Source of the DNA: Tilletiaria anomala UBC 951
Lineage: Eukaryota > Basidiomycota > Exobasidiomycetes > Georgefischeriales > Tilletiariaceae
Length of the DNA: 64,000 bases
Direction of reading: 5' to 3'
NCBI RefSeq assembly: GCF_000711695.1
Contig: NW_013547018.1
Location: forward strand, 124,001 to 188,000
The number at the start of each line of letters is the position of its first letter. The first letter of the stretch is position 1. The notes beneath the pieces were generated by a model, which was not told where the DNA came from, did no database searches, and was given only the letters and a program-made list of their open reading frames with translations. Position numbers and translations under genes: made by a program. Of this stretch, positions 32,325 through 44,029 are shown piece by piece.

Positions 32325-33340
32325 GACACTCCCATTTCAGATCCGCAGCTTGGTATTCGCAAAGGGGGTCAGCTGATTGTAGCAAGCAGAGACACTGTTG
32401 GCCCAAGTCGACTGGTGCGTTAAAAGAGTCGAAGGCAGCCACGTTAGTACCTCCGCCTCCAGCAACAGCACGATCCGCAAATGTACTCGAACATGGCATC
32501 AGCCGGGATACAGTTGCTAAGTGTGAGGGTCTTAATCCTTCTCAAGGTGAATTACCAGGGCCTTCCATCCGAAAGGAGCGTACAAGATGGTTGGAGATGA
32601 GTTTGCGCCTGAAGTTGGGTACCTCGTCACCAAAGGACTTTTTGCGTGGAAACACCGTTAACTCTCTTTTCTGTCTTCTAGGTGATGCCTGATGATAACA
32701 TCTGTACTTCAATGCGATCGGATGCATGATGAAGCGAAGGTCGGATGCTGCAACTTGAGATGAGCCTCGGTGTGGTAGGAGCTTCTTTGGATCTGCATGT
32801 ATTGCACTTCAATGCAGTGGTTGTGGGCACCATACTCTCCGACCCAATCTAGTATTCCGAAGCTATGCTGAAGTAAATGCTACAAATAACGATTTCTCCA
32901 TCCCAGCGCCTGATTGGGTTGTACCTGTGGATGCAGATATCCTCAGGATAAGTACACCAAAGAAGATCCTCTTCCCGAATTCGTAGGGCGGGGCACTGAG
33001 GGGACGTTTTTCAGAGCACTTTCAAGTGGAAGTTGTCAGTGTCGACATCACGACGGGTCGAGTGGATCGGTATGGAGCAGCAAAGGCCTACGAGAGGGTA
33101 CCTGTCGACTACTCAGAGATGTGAGTGCGCCTTTAGCTACAACATCGCCCAAGGACTCCTTGCTCTTCGGAGCTGAATGACTTTCTTCGAGTATGCAGAT
33201 GCTATGGCGCATCAGTCCCGCTACCAATGCAAGACGCGCGGCTGGACTTCGCCGCGACTTCTTTCGACTCCAAGCAGGCTGACCGTATTCTGTCTGCCGC
33301 CTTGGATCTTGCAAAAGATCTCAAGCGACAAAAGCAGTGA
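32325..33340 (+). CDS. Cryptic multi-exon gene of unknown function, 5' part unresolved
   Basis: Three 3' exons join cleanly: about 32817-32982, 33040-33120 and 33199-33340. The first junction is TC|GTAGGG ... GTCAG|T (57 bp), the second AT|GTGAGT ... TGCAG|A (78 bp), both in phase. They read DFSIPAPDWVVPVDADILRI, TPKKILFPNS, VDITTGRVDRYGAAKAYERV, CYGASVPLPMQDARL, then the basic end AALDLAKDLKRQKQ. Upstream, a frame without stops runs from about 32325 to 32696 and another short frame (AYKMVGDEFAPEVGYLVTKG) overlaps it, so one of them probably holds earlier exons, but no start codon could be tied in. I do not recognise the family. The composition is protein-like rather than random. Boundaries before 32817 are only indicative. 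Confidence 0.45.
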
Positions 33341-33714
33341 ACGCGAGGCAGCGATGTCAAGTGATATGAATTCATGACCATGCTCACATGACATTTTGCG
33401 CTCCAGCTACACTGATACAACGACATTCAAATGCTATGTAAGCAATGTGGAAGCAGGCTGGTTGGCTAAAAAGAGATCGAAAACACAGCACATCAACTGG
33501 GCACACTTTGAGCCTGGCATTGGGATTTGCCTCTCGCAGCGACCCTGTAGACCCTAGAGGACTGCTCACATATCCATTCGGACCCCACTGTGACAGGATT
33601 TTCAATAGTACTCCGCATAGCCGAATGACGCCTCGATCGAAGAGGCCACGGATGACACACACTGGTGAAGCATCTCCTTCCTCTTCATTAAGCATCTCGG
33701 CAACGGAAGCTCGC
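33341..33714. other. Convergent intergenic region
   Basis: About 370 bp between the cryptic gene and the oxidoreductase end. Nothing recognised. Confidence 0.5.
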
Positions 33715-35169
33715 CTAAGCGTCACTGCGAACCGCCTCTAACTTTTCAGGGTACGCGAAATTACCGTTCTTGCGGACTTCGTCCATGATCTGCATGGTGA
33801 GGACGCTCTCGTCTACGGAGCGGAAAGAGCGATCACGGCAGAAAAAATCAGCTGCTTTGGCGCCAGGCCCAATGTCTCACGCCTACGCACCAAGTGGGCA
33901 CAAGTCCGCTTCGTGCTTTCCGTCCCTAAGCGCCCGTGCGCATGCATCCGCCTCCCAGAACATGCCACATCCCGTGATAGGCACGTCGACCCTCTTGGGT
34001 TCGCCAACAAAGTTACCGTTAGCGTCCTTTGCGTGCAGCGTGTAACTCTCCGGGCGGTATGTCGCCCACTCGACTGTCAGATCGCCTTTCTCGCCTTGGA
34101 TGCAGACGCAGTGCGCTCGGCTGGTACGCGTGCTCATGCTGCATGTCGCGATGCCTTGCGCGTGCATCTGTTCGAAGTTGAGGATAAGGGTCGTGCATTC
34201 GTCCACGCCGGTCAATGGTGTCTTCATCAACGAAGAGGTGACTTGCGGAGCGATTCGCTGGTTACTGCATGTCATCATCTGACGGTCAATTCGAGACTCA
34301 AAGAGCGAACAAGGCGCCTGGATGCTTACTCTGGATCCTGGAAGAGGGTTATCATCTGCCAGGTGAGTGGGTAGATGCCAAGGTCCAGCAGAGCTCCACC
34401 TCCAAGTTCTGCACGAACAATGAAAGAATGTCAGTTTGCAACCAGCAGCTGTTCAAGCGCAAATATCACAGACCAGGATTGTAAAGCCTGTGCTTTGGGT
34501 CCGGCTTGAAGTACATGCTGAGATCGCTGTATACCCGGTGGATCTTTCCCAGCACGCGCTCCTTGTGGATGAGACGCTGGATCTCTAAAACGATCGGGAA
34601 GAAACGAATCCAGACCGCCTGAAAGGCAATGTGCAGCAAGTCAGCGTAAGGAGCAAGCGATAGCAAGAATTATGCTCACCTCCATTAAAAAAAGACCCTT
34701 GGACTTGGCGACCTTTGCGAGGTGTCGAGTCTGGGCGGCGTTGATCGTAAAAGGTTTCTAAAGAGGACGCAAGTTGAACTGTTTCCTGAACTTCCATCAT
34801 GAAACAGGAACCAATCTCATGTAGGTCTTTACGACGCACCTCGCAGCAAACATGTTTTCCGGCCTCTAGTGCTAGTAATGTGTTCTCGTAATGATGAGAG
34901 TGCGGGGTTGCAACGTAAATGATCTGCACTTTGGGGTCATTGACGAGCTCCTCGTAAGATCCGTATGTCTTGCATGCTTGCGGATTGGGATGCTCGATTT
35001 CTTTCAAAAATGACTGCGCCCTGTTCGCAGAAGAGGAAGAGGCGGCAGCGGCTATGTTGTGCTTAATGTCACTGACGCCGCGCGTCGAGGGATCTATGAG
35101 CAGGTCCTTAGCGAACTTGATCGCGATGCCGCCCGTGGCGAGGATACCCCAATTGCACTCGAAGGCCAT
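33715..35169 (-). CDS. Gfo/Idh/MocA oxidoreductase (dihydrodiol/xylose dehydrogenase-like)
   Basis: NAD(P)-dependent sugar or diol dehydrogenase family. Six exons: 34840-35169, 34680-34757, 34474-34618, 34330-34408, 33891-34264, 33715-33812; 367 residues. The N-terminal Rossmann fold starts WGILATGGIAIKFAKDLL and includes IIYVATPHSHHYENTLLALE, followed by AGKHVCCEKPFTINAAQ with the conserved Glu-Lys-Pro. Then come LFLMEAVWIRFFP and GGGALLDLGIYPLTW, typical of the dimeric dihydrodiol dehydrogenase / NADP-D-xylose dehydrogenase branch. The glycine motif reads GILATGGIA, a variant of G-x-G-x-x-[AG]. The substrate cannot be told from sequence. The start codon faces SGS1 across a shared 545-bp promoter. 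Confidence 0.88.
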
Positions 35170-35714
35170 GTCGAAGGATCTACCGTAACTCAGACCTTGG
35201 TCACAATTCCCTTGGGAGAGGTGGTCTCCGATGTTGGGGAGTAGCTGGAACGAAGAGATATCTGTAAATCGTGCGACGAAGCAGGGGACGTAACCAAGCA
35301 GTGCAACGCCATGTGATTTGTTAATTGGCTGACTGCAACGAACAATAAGCATGTGGCAGTGAGAACGCGTTGACGTAATAGCATGACAATGATGACGCAG
35401 ACTTCGGTAATTTACGGCGAAAACACCGATTACTGCTCTCACAATAATCCTAACGGAACTCGTTAAACACTCGCCAGGACCCACGTGACCACAGCATGAC
35501 ACGTCGCGTGCGTCCTGCGACCAACAAGCCATTAACCCGTGACACGCGAAGGCGAGATTCGCACTCTTTATAGCAGCGCGATTCTACCACGGTCGTGATC
35601 CTTTCAATTGTCCTTCTGATGATGCAACACCGCGCGCAGATGCATTGATCAAGTCAACTCCGTCGAGATCGGCGCTTCTTCGCCGCTTGCAATGCCGCCA
35701 GTGCGAGGCTAGCG
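35170..35714. other. Divergent promoter, oxidoreductase / SGS1
   Basis: No gene recognised. A plus-strand frame without ATG is open from about 35570 into SGS1 exon 1 in a different phase; see findings. Confidence 0.5.
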
Positions 35715-38700
35715 ATGCTGTACGAAAGAATACAGACGGAGCCGGTCCACCCTCTTCGCAGGCCCCGAGACCCACAATTGCACCTAAGCAGCTCGGCCTC
35801 TTCCGACCTGGAGACACGCGGTAGTGCGCAGGTCATCGTGCCAGACTCGGACGAAGAGGCAGAAGGAGAGGAGCTGGCAGAAGGAGAGAAGGAAAATGTG
35901 CCGCCTGGAGCCTCCGTGGCGAGCCGTACTCCCGTGAATCCAGTGAAGCAGATAGGTAAAATGACGACCCAACGCGCACAGACGCCGACTTCGCAGCCGC
36001 CAAGCAGCTTCGCATTCACAGAGATCCCGTTGGCGCAGGTAAGTATTTGAATGCTTGTCGGCACACCGCTGCTCAAAGAGGCTGAACGCTGGCGTCTCCC
36101 ATGCTCTGTCGTTATAGCTCCCAACCCATGAATTGCAAGCACAACTCAATGAACGCCTGCGAGACAAAGATAGAGTCATGGAGCAAATTCTTGCAATCAT
36201 TGGGGGGGATGCGGCACCTGGAGCCGATATGGGCTTTTTGTCTCATCAAAGGTGAGAGGCTGAGGGTCTGGCTGACCAGCGCACCCTCTCAACGCATTGC
36301 TAATACACGGATCTCACGCGCAGAACATATCTTACTCAACGTATTGGGGATCTGACACGGGAGATGGAGGCGAGGAAAGACGCGTCTGCCTACAGAAGAG
36401 GAAATGCATCAGATGAAGTGCAAACTGGTGGGACGACTGGATCAAGCCGTGCTCTTGTGCCCGACACGCCAAGAAGGGCTAGTCGCGTCGCTCAGGACAA
36501 GTCTGAGACACAGGGCAAAGAGAAGACTCTTGCGCTGGTCGGTAGCAGCTCTCCTCTATCTCAACAGGAGCGCACATCTCATGGCTCTGGAAGATACCTT
36601 CAACCGCGTCAGCCCCCAGACAAAGCCCCATCTTCGCCATCGCTTCTCAAGGCGCCGGCGGGGAGGGATGGGCCCCCGCTTCCGGGGCCATCGGCACGCG
36701 CGGCATCGCGTTCGTCGGGAAGCTTGGGTCAGCCGCAAGAGATAGGATCGTCCCCGCCTCCAGTAAAGAAGCGCAAGATCACACCACCATCGCAGCCATC
36801 CTCCATTGTGCATGTGGAAATCATCTCGAGCTCGAGCGACGGACCGCAGGAACCTGATGCTTTATCCGGAAACGACGAGGCTCGCTCCTTTTCCAGAGCA
36901 TACGCACAGAATGCAACTGCCAGCTCTGAAAGGCATGCTATGAAGGGGACCACTATCTTGCAAGGTGGTCAGCCTCGCCCAAGCGGCTTCCGCCCTGCGC
37001 CTATGCTGCCACCCCAAGGAAGGTCTGCGCAACAAAGTAGTGTGCATACAGCCAGCCCCTCGACTCGTCTACAGCAACAAATGCGGCCACCGCAGGTGGC
37101 TGCAGTGGTTCGCCAAAGGCCTACGCAGGGGCAAGTGCACTCTGATACATATCCAGTGGATGATTTCGACGAGGCAGAGCTTGCCGCCATGGAGGAGGTG
37201 GAGAGAAGCGTCAGTCATGATGGACGTACACATGTGCGCCAGCAGCCCCAGCCTGCTCAAATCTCAGCGGCCGTAGTAGCAGCAACCCCTGTCCCACAGG
37301 CTGGGCCCTCTCGTCCATGTGTAAGCGTTGCAGGAGGGCCATCAAATCCTGTTGTTATTCGAACATCCCAACAACCTCCATCGCGCAGCAACGCAGCCAA
37401 CGAGTTGCACGAATCACGTCACGATACTCTGCGAAGCAAGCTGGTGTACAAGTTTTCAGCTGATGTATGCTACGTTCTCACACAAACGTTCAAGCTTCAA
37501 GAGTTTCGACACCACCAGCTTGACGCCATCAATAGCACGCTCAAAGGCAAAGATGTTTTTTGCCTCATGCCGACTGGCGGGGGGAAGAGTCTGTGCTACC
37601 AATTACCCGCGCTGGTCAATTCCGGTAAGACTCGTGGTCTCACTATCGTCATCTCGCCGCTTTTGTCTCTCATTCACGACCAAGTTCGGCATTTAAATGC
37701 GCTTTCGATTCCTGCGCTTGCTCTGACCGGAGATCTCTCCCGCACCAATCGAGATTTGGTTTTTCAAGAGCTTCACAGACCCGACTTGATCTGCAAGCTT
37801 CTCTACGTCACGCCGGAACTGATGTCCAAAAGCGGACAGGCCAAGAGCGTATTTACCAGGCTCTACGAGCAGAACAAGCTCGCCCGCTTCGTCGTTGATG
37901 AAGCACACTGTGTCAGTCAGTGGGGTCACGATTTCAGGCCCGACTACAAAGAGCTGCGCTCCCTCCGAACGACCTACCCGACGGTGCCGATAATGGCGAT
38001 GACCGCAACGGCGACCAAGCGCGTGAGACTGGACGTTATCAATGTTTTGCGCATCCAAGAGTCTGTTCAGCTCGAGCAATCGTTTAACAGGCCAAACTTG
38101 CACTATGAAGTCCGCAAGAAGGGAGCCGGGTCTCTCTTAGACGTCGCGAGCTTCATCAAGACCAAGCACTCGAACGAGTGCGGCATTGTCTATTGCTTAG
38201 GACGGAAACAGTGCGAAGACGTTGCAGATAAGCTTACGAGGCAGCATGACATTCCTGCGAAGCACTATCATGCGGGTCTCGGCAAGGGTGACCGTGTTGC
38301 CTTTCAAACACAATGGCAAGCAGGGGACTTTAAGGTCATGGTGGCAACCATCGCGTTCGGCATGGGCATCGATAAGGGAGATGTGCGCTTCGTCGTTCAT
38401 CACACCGTCCCGCAATCCTTAGAAGGTTACTACCAAGAGACCGGCCGGGCTGGGAGAGACGGGAAAGTCTCAGACTGCATTCTCTACTTTGCCCCCCGCG
38501 ACATCAGTATGGTCCGCAAACTCATTAGTGACGGTGACGCCAGCGCTCATCAGAAGCAGCAACAGATGGAAAATCTCGAGCGGGTGGTGCAGTACTGCTA
38601 CAACACGTATGATTGCCGTCGTCAGCAGGTGTTGCGCTACTTTGACGAGAACTTTCCCCCGGAAGACTGTCATCAGACTTGTGACAACTGCAGAAGAGAC

Positions 38701-40566
38701 TCGGGAGAGCTGGAGGAGAAGGACTACACGGAGACAGCGGCACAGATCCTCAAGATGATTCCCGCTCTCACTGGCCATGTTACCTTGCAGCATTGCGTGG
38801 ATGTGTTTCGCGGCTCGGCCAAGCGCGAGATCAAAGATCGCGGGCACGACCGAAGCCCATATGCCGGCAAAGGCAAGCCTCTGGACCGCACCGAGCTCGA
38901 GCGCCTCTTCTACATCCTGCACAGTGAGAAGGGCATTCAGGAGTACACGAAGACGAACAGCGCAGGCTACGTGAACGCGTACATAGAGGTGAGACCTAGC
39001 GCTGGCCTTTCTGTGCGTATTTTTCAACTCTGACTGAATGTATCGATCGTACTACAGCCTGGAACAAATGCTGACGCGATTATCAGTGGGCGTCACAAGG
39101 TCGTGATGGACGTACCGAAAGCCAAGTTGAACCAGCCTACGGCGAAAGGGAGAAGAGATCCGAACGCAAACAGGCCGCGCATCATGATGCAGCCTGCTTC
39201 GATGGACGAATTCATGAGCATCGACGACCAACAGGCGGCACGTCCGACCAGAAAATCGACCAATCCGGGGCCCACTTACGCGGTTCCTGATGGCGACGGC
39301 GAAGATGATGACGACTATCAGCCAAGTCAGAGCGCCTCAAGTGACCCTGTGCCGCGCAACCAAAGGGCTTTGGAGAGTCTCCGCCATACGAGAGCTAGTC
39401 GAGCAAAGTACGGACGCAAGAATGCACCAGCCGAGCAGAATGTCGTTGACGCTAGCGAGGCTGAAGAGGCGGATGACAATGGCAGCCAGGGGAAGGCGTC
39501 AACGTCAACATCAAAGAAAAAGCGCCCGATAAAGGCAACTCCCAAACGCCGTGCGAATGGTCTACAGATCGATGATGAAGAAGCAGACAGAATCTCGTCA
39601 GATGAAGAACCTAGGACACAGAGGCCGATGGTTATCGACGTGGCCGACCTTCCGTCCGATGATGACGAAGATGATGCGCCTCAGACAGGAGCGGCACAGC
39701 ACGAAATTCATCAACAGTGCTACAAGATGCTGTTGAATGTTAGAGAGAAGGTGCGCATCCTTGAGCATTGCACACAAAGAGCACTGATGCTGACCTGATT
39801 GTGGCCTCCAGTCTGCAACCGAGGCAAAGTGCTCGCCTGCAGATATTCTCTCGGATGATCATCTGCAAATGCTTTCGATAAATTTGCCAGAATGTGAGTT
39901 CTCTAGTATTCTTGGCACACATGGCACTGACAGGCTTTCGATTCGTCCTCACAGCCAAGGAGCAAATGGATGAGGTGACGGATCGTCGGGATGCTCCGCT
40001 ATGGCAAAAGTATCGAATACGTTTCCTTGGAAGTGAGTCTGCACATGAGTTATTGAAAACAAGTCAGTGGGCGCTGACTGCGCTCATTCTTCACCAATGC
40101 AGTATGTCGCCAATTTTCGGATGAGCTGGGAGATGCGTATTACCAGCAAACCCAAGCTGTTGCCGCCATGGCACCACCGCCGCCAAAAGCAAAACAAGAC
40201 AGTCGCCTGCCACCAGCGCCAGCTCCAGCCCCACCCAGGCAGCTGCCCTCCGAACCGTCCTCTAATCGGTCGGTACCAGACATCCATCAATTCGCATTCG
40301 TCCCTCCGGACAGAAGCAGTGGGAGTGTCCACCGAACGAACCGAAAGGCATCTTCCTCATCGCCCACCAAAGGCCAGCCGAATGCGACACTGCTCGGCCC
40401 ACCTGCTCCAGCTGTGCCGCCAAAGCGGGCCAATACGAACATTACACCGGCGGCACATAAGTTGAAACCACATGCACCTGCCTTCAAGAGCCGTCCAGTC
40501 GCTTCTGGCGGTGGTATTCGTGCGATGCCTGTGTCGAAAACGCCTTCGCGCCTGTCGAGGTTCTGA
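35715..40566 (+). CDS. SGS1: RecQ helicase, BLM/Sgs1 type
   Basis: 3'-5' DNA helicase that with Top3-Rmi1 dissolves recombination intermediates (family knowledge). Seven exons: 35715-36038, 36118-36251, 36324-38988, 39058-39750, 39812-39893, 39955-40032, 40103-40566; 1479 residues, near Sgs1 (1447). A disordered N-terminal ~520 residues contains two SUMO-interaction-like motifs. The helicase core has motif 0 ([13 protein letters not shown]), Walker A ([15 protein letters not shown], about residue 570), DEAH ([20 protein letters not shown]) and motif VI ([13 protein letters not shown]). The RQC zinc-binding region shows [10 protein letters not shown] and [14 protein letters not shown]. After an acidic linker an HRDC domain spans exons 4-6 ([19 protein letters not shown]). 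The N-terminus is the least certain part. Confidence 0.94.
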
Positions 40567-40689
40567 GGTAACTCAAAGCTTTGTAAGAAGCAATTGTCGC
40601 TGTTATGGGGAGACGGACGCTGCAACTGGCTCTCTTGTATCACATACACATGCAAAGCACATGAAGCGAATGCGGACAGTTATAAATTA

Positions 40690-41826
40690 CTATTGAGATT
40701 TGCTCTCTGCTCGTTTCCGAAGCAGTGCTTCGCTGCGTTCGACCTGCGATACGCTCGACCGTATGGATAGGAACGCATAGAGTGCTGTCAAGCCGATGAC
40801 AGACGCAGTGATGAGCTGAGTCAGTGTCGTCAAGGAAGCGTCGCCTCGAGGTATCGGGAGCGTCCAACCGTCAGCTGGCGGTAGTGACAAGATGCCTGTA
40901 CCTAACTGGGTGCGCGCCAGCAGGCGATGATTATTAGGATTTGTCGACGCTGGAAGAGGCGGTGAGAGTTTGTATTGAGCCCAAGCATTTTGGAGCAAGT
41001 CCGAAGGCTCTGCGGGTGAAATGCAGGGTCGTCATCAAAGTCGTACTGCTTGAGTAAAGTGTGAATGCTCACGTATGTATTTCCAGCCCCTGTCCATCTT
41101 GAACGTCTCTTCATAACTCGGTTCACCGATGCACGAATAGATGTACTGTGGTTCCGGCAGCTCCACATTTTCGTAATTCCCTTTCCGCAGATCCATTACC
41201 TGCTTGATCAGAAGCTTCCAATCAGGCAAAGGCGCGGAAGCGGAGACACCTGCGTTTTCCTGAACCGGCGGTATGTACCGTGTATGTAGAGGAAGATGCA
41301 GAGTGTGCACCCGTGCGAGTTCGCTGGCTGACTGTTGCTTGCGTGTTGGCTTAGGCGACATCTTAAGATGCAGCAGCGCGTCCATGGTGTCTTTAAAGCT
41401 GTACGGCTGTGGATTTGCGGGGTCTTTTAGATCCAACTGGAAGAGCACCTGGCTGGCTTCGCTACTAAGGGCGTGGCTGTGCGGCAGATCAGCGCCAGAG
41501 CGGGGCGCACGACGAGCTGCGATCTTGCGTCGAGCACCCTTTGGATCTGTCCAGCCGACGGCACTCTCCAGCTCGGTTTTTCCAAAGATGTGAACCTGGG
41601 TCACGCTCACGAACACACTCGTAGAGGGGTCGCGCTCCTCGGAAAGGGAGCGATATGGTGGTAATTCGTACGGGTCGACGAACAGCGCCGGGGAGAGCTG
41701 TACGAGGACATAGGGTGTGCATCCTTCAGGGGCTTCGAGGTCGGCCCCAGACACTTCCAACCGGACCTTGGGGTGCTGCGAAGGAACATTGTCCAGCGAG
41801 AATCGAGGTGGGCGAGATTCTGCCAT
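40690..41826 (-). CDS. PBN1: GPI mannosyltransferase I subunit Pbn1/PIG-X
   Basis: Stabilises the catalytic PIG-M/Gpi14 subunit that adds the first mannose to GPI anchors in the ER (family knowledge). Exons 41073-41826 and 40690-41009 over a 63-bp intron; 357 residues. The luminal part has the family pattern: HTLHLPLHTRYIPPVQE (the H-x-RY-x-x-P signature) and a preceding VLVQLSPALFVDPYEL. A single C-terminal membrane helix (LITASVIGLTALYAFLSI) is followed by a short basic tail. An ATG 153 bp upstream (41979) is also in frame, so the N-terminus could be longer. Divergent from the mitochondrial kinase gene, and 123 bp from SGS1 at its 3' end. Confidence 0.75.
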
Positions 41827-42300
41827 GGCTGTACACTGCGTGGCCTTTTGATGGGTCCTTGATCTCAAGTATCGTGAGAGAAAGCGAAGCCGTTGCTCAA
41901 TCACGGTGGTGCACGGTGAATCTGCTGAAGCCGAGATCCAGGGTATACATGCATGACCGTGCGCATCCACAAGGAGCATGGGTGCAAGAGTCGATGTTCT
42001 CCCGCAACAATATAGAGCTCTTCAGAGAACGAGCAGATGATTGTTGCATAATGGTCTGTTCCTGTTCTCCCTCGCCAGTGGAGTGCGGAATAAAAGTCGT
42101 CCAGTGCCTGCCAACAGTCTTCAAACAACGATGACTGAGAGTCATCTATTTCACCAATCACCGCGTCGATGATCTTTCTAATCTGGTTCCAATCCGGCCA
42201 AGCGCAGTTCGATGTGCTGGCCGCGTTCAGTAGGCGATCTTGCTCTGCATCGACTTGACAGGTACGACTTGTTCTTTCCTGCTGGAGTGCAGTTGGAACA
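41827..42300. other. Divergent promoter, PBN1 / mitochondrial kinase
   Basis: 474 bp between start codons. An in-frame extension of PBN1 occupies up to 41979. Nothing else recognised. Confidence 0.5.
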
Positions 42301-43918
42301 ATGAGCTTGATGCCACCGCTGAGAGAGGCGGCCCGGCAGCTGGCTCGCCGGCGCGCGCAGCAGCAGCAGCTGCAGTTCATGCAATGCTTGGCCACAGACA
42401 TCAAGGGTAAGGCACCTTCACGACGTTGGGACTGCTTGCACGCAAGAAAATTCTCGACCAGCCCACAGTATCCTCCGCCAGACCTGTTCAAGCCTGGCTC
42501 TTCGTCATTCTCTCCAAGCGACGACAGGCAGGTGGACGATGAGGTCTCGTCGAAGTCCACTTTCATGGCGCCTCCCTCTGCGTTTTCTACCTTTGGTGCC
42601 TCTCCGACATTGCTCGCAGAGTTTCTCTCGATCCAGCCGACGCCTCTCACGCTCAATTCTCTCTTGTCCCACGCACCTGCGCCGGGGCAGGTGCCAACCA
42701 CATCGCAATTGATCGAGTCAGCTGAGTTCACGCGGCGAGAGCTGCCCATTCGACTGGCCCGAAGAGTTGGAGGGTTTCGATCGCTTCCCTTCATCGTGGG
42801 CTCAAATCCATACATTCAACAGATCGCTCGGTTATATTCCCAATCCTTCGAGACGCTGGCTAGGTTTCCGGAGATTGTCGACTTAAATGACCATGACAAC
42901 TTCGTCAGCATGTTGGAATCGCTCGTCGAGGATCACGCGCAAAACGTCCCTATCCTCGCACGCGGGTTCCTCGAGTGCAAGAAGTATATGGACGCCAGAG
43001 AGGTATCGGCATTCCTCGACGCAGCCATCCACTCACGGATCGCAATCCGTCTGATCGCCGAGCAGCACTTGTCAATCGCTGGCCTATTCCATGACGCAAG
43101 GCGTGCAGGAAAGACGGGCGTCATGCAACAGGAAGCAGCATGGGGAGAGGACAGGTTGAGTGTCATCGGCGTGGTGGACACAAAGCTCAGCCCTGCGCGC
43201 ATGGTCAAGACATGTGCTCAGTTTGTGCACGGCCTGTGCGAAGGGACTCTTGGCGCTGCTCCAGAGCTGGTACTGGAAGGCGACGTGAATTCAACATACA
43301 TCGGCGTCCCCGTCCACCTGGAGTATGTCATGACAGAATTGCTAAAAAACAGCTATCGCGCAACAACCGAACGGTGGCGTGAACGCGCAGCGGCACGCCA
43401 ACGCAGTAACCGCTTTAGCGCCGACCCACCCGAGCCCATGCCGCCCATCAAAGTTTCGATCTCAAAAAGCCGTAACCATCTTTCCATGCGTATCCGAGAT
43501 CAGGGCGGCGGCATCTCACCCAAGAATCTGCCGCACATCTTCTCCTACGCTTTCACCACCGTCAACTCGGCTGAGGACGATGCGGGCTCATCTGGGGACT
43601 CTGGTGATTTAGAAGGGCCGTATGCCATACAGGCCGTGGGAGGTGTTGTAGACAACGGATTGGGAGAGATAGGCGCTTCAGGCTTGTTGAGCGGACTTGG
43701 CACACTAGCAGGCCTGGGATATGGCCTCCCAATGGCCCGCATATACGCGACGTACTTTGGAGGTGGAAGCGCGCTGGACATTGTCAGCCTCTACGGCCAT
43801 GTGAGTCACAATCCTGGTGCAAGTTGTGCATCTTTTGAGGGACTGAACACCCAGACTCCATTTGCAGGGCTGTGACACATTCATCAAATTACCTGCAGAT
43901 CCTTTGCATTTCCAGTAA
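42301..43918 (+). CDS. Mitochondrial PDK/BCKDK-type protein kinase
   Basis: Inactivates the pyruvate or branched-chain 2-oxoacid dehydrogenase complex by serine phosphorylation (family knowledge). Exons 42301-43800 and 43868-43918; 516 residues. An Arg/Gln-rich presequence is followed by the helical regulatory domain: ELPIRLARRVGGFRSLPFIV, NPYIQQIARLYSQSFETL, AIHSRIAIRLIAEQHLSIAG. The GHKL ATPase domain has the N-box ELLKNSYRATTE, G1 DQGGGISPKNLPHIFSYAFT and G2 GLGYGLPMARIYATYFGG. An insert of about 50 Gly/Ser-rich residues lies between G1 and G2. The 17-codon last exon (CDTFIKLPADPLHF) restores the usual end. Pyruvate versus branched-chain substrate is unresolved. Confidence 0.9.
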
Positions 43919-44029
43919 AACATAGAATGATGCCCATCTTTCCTGTGTGGTGCTTTGGTATCCTAGGCACACGATTGAACATTACGAAAAATACAGATGA
44001 AGGGGCAATTCAACGGAAAGCCGCGCGTT

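Noticed and set aside
32233-32499. Minus-strand frame of 88 codons with several Cys (MPCSSTFADRAVAGGG...)
   Set aside because: It overlaps open plus-strand frames of the cryptic gene, has no homology cue and no splice context, so it is more likely the antisense of that gene.
33813-33890. Shorter 39-bp intron in the oxidoreductase using an earlier acceptor
   Set aside because: The 78-bp alternative gives normal intron size, a better pyrimidine tract and removes an insertion not found in the family.
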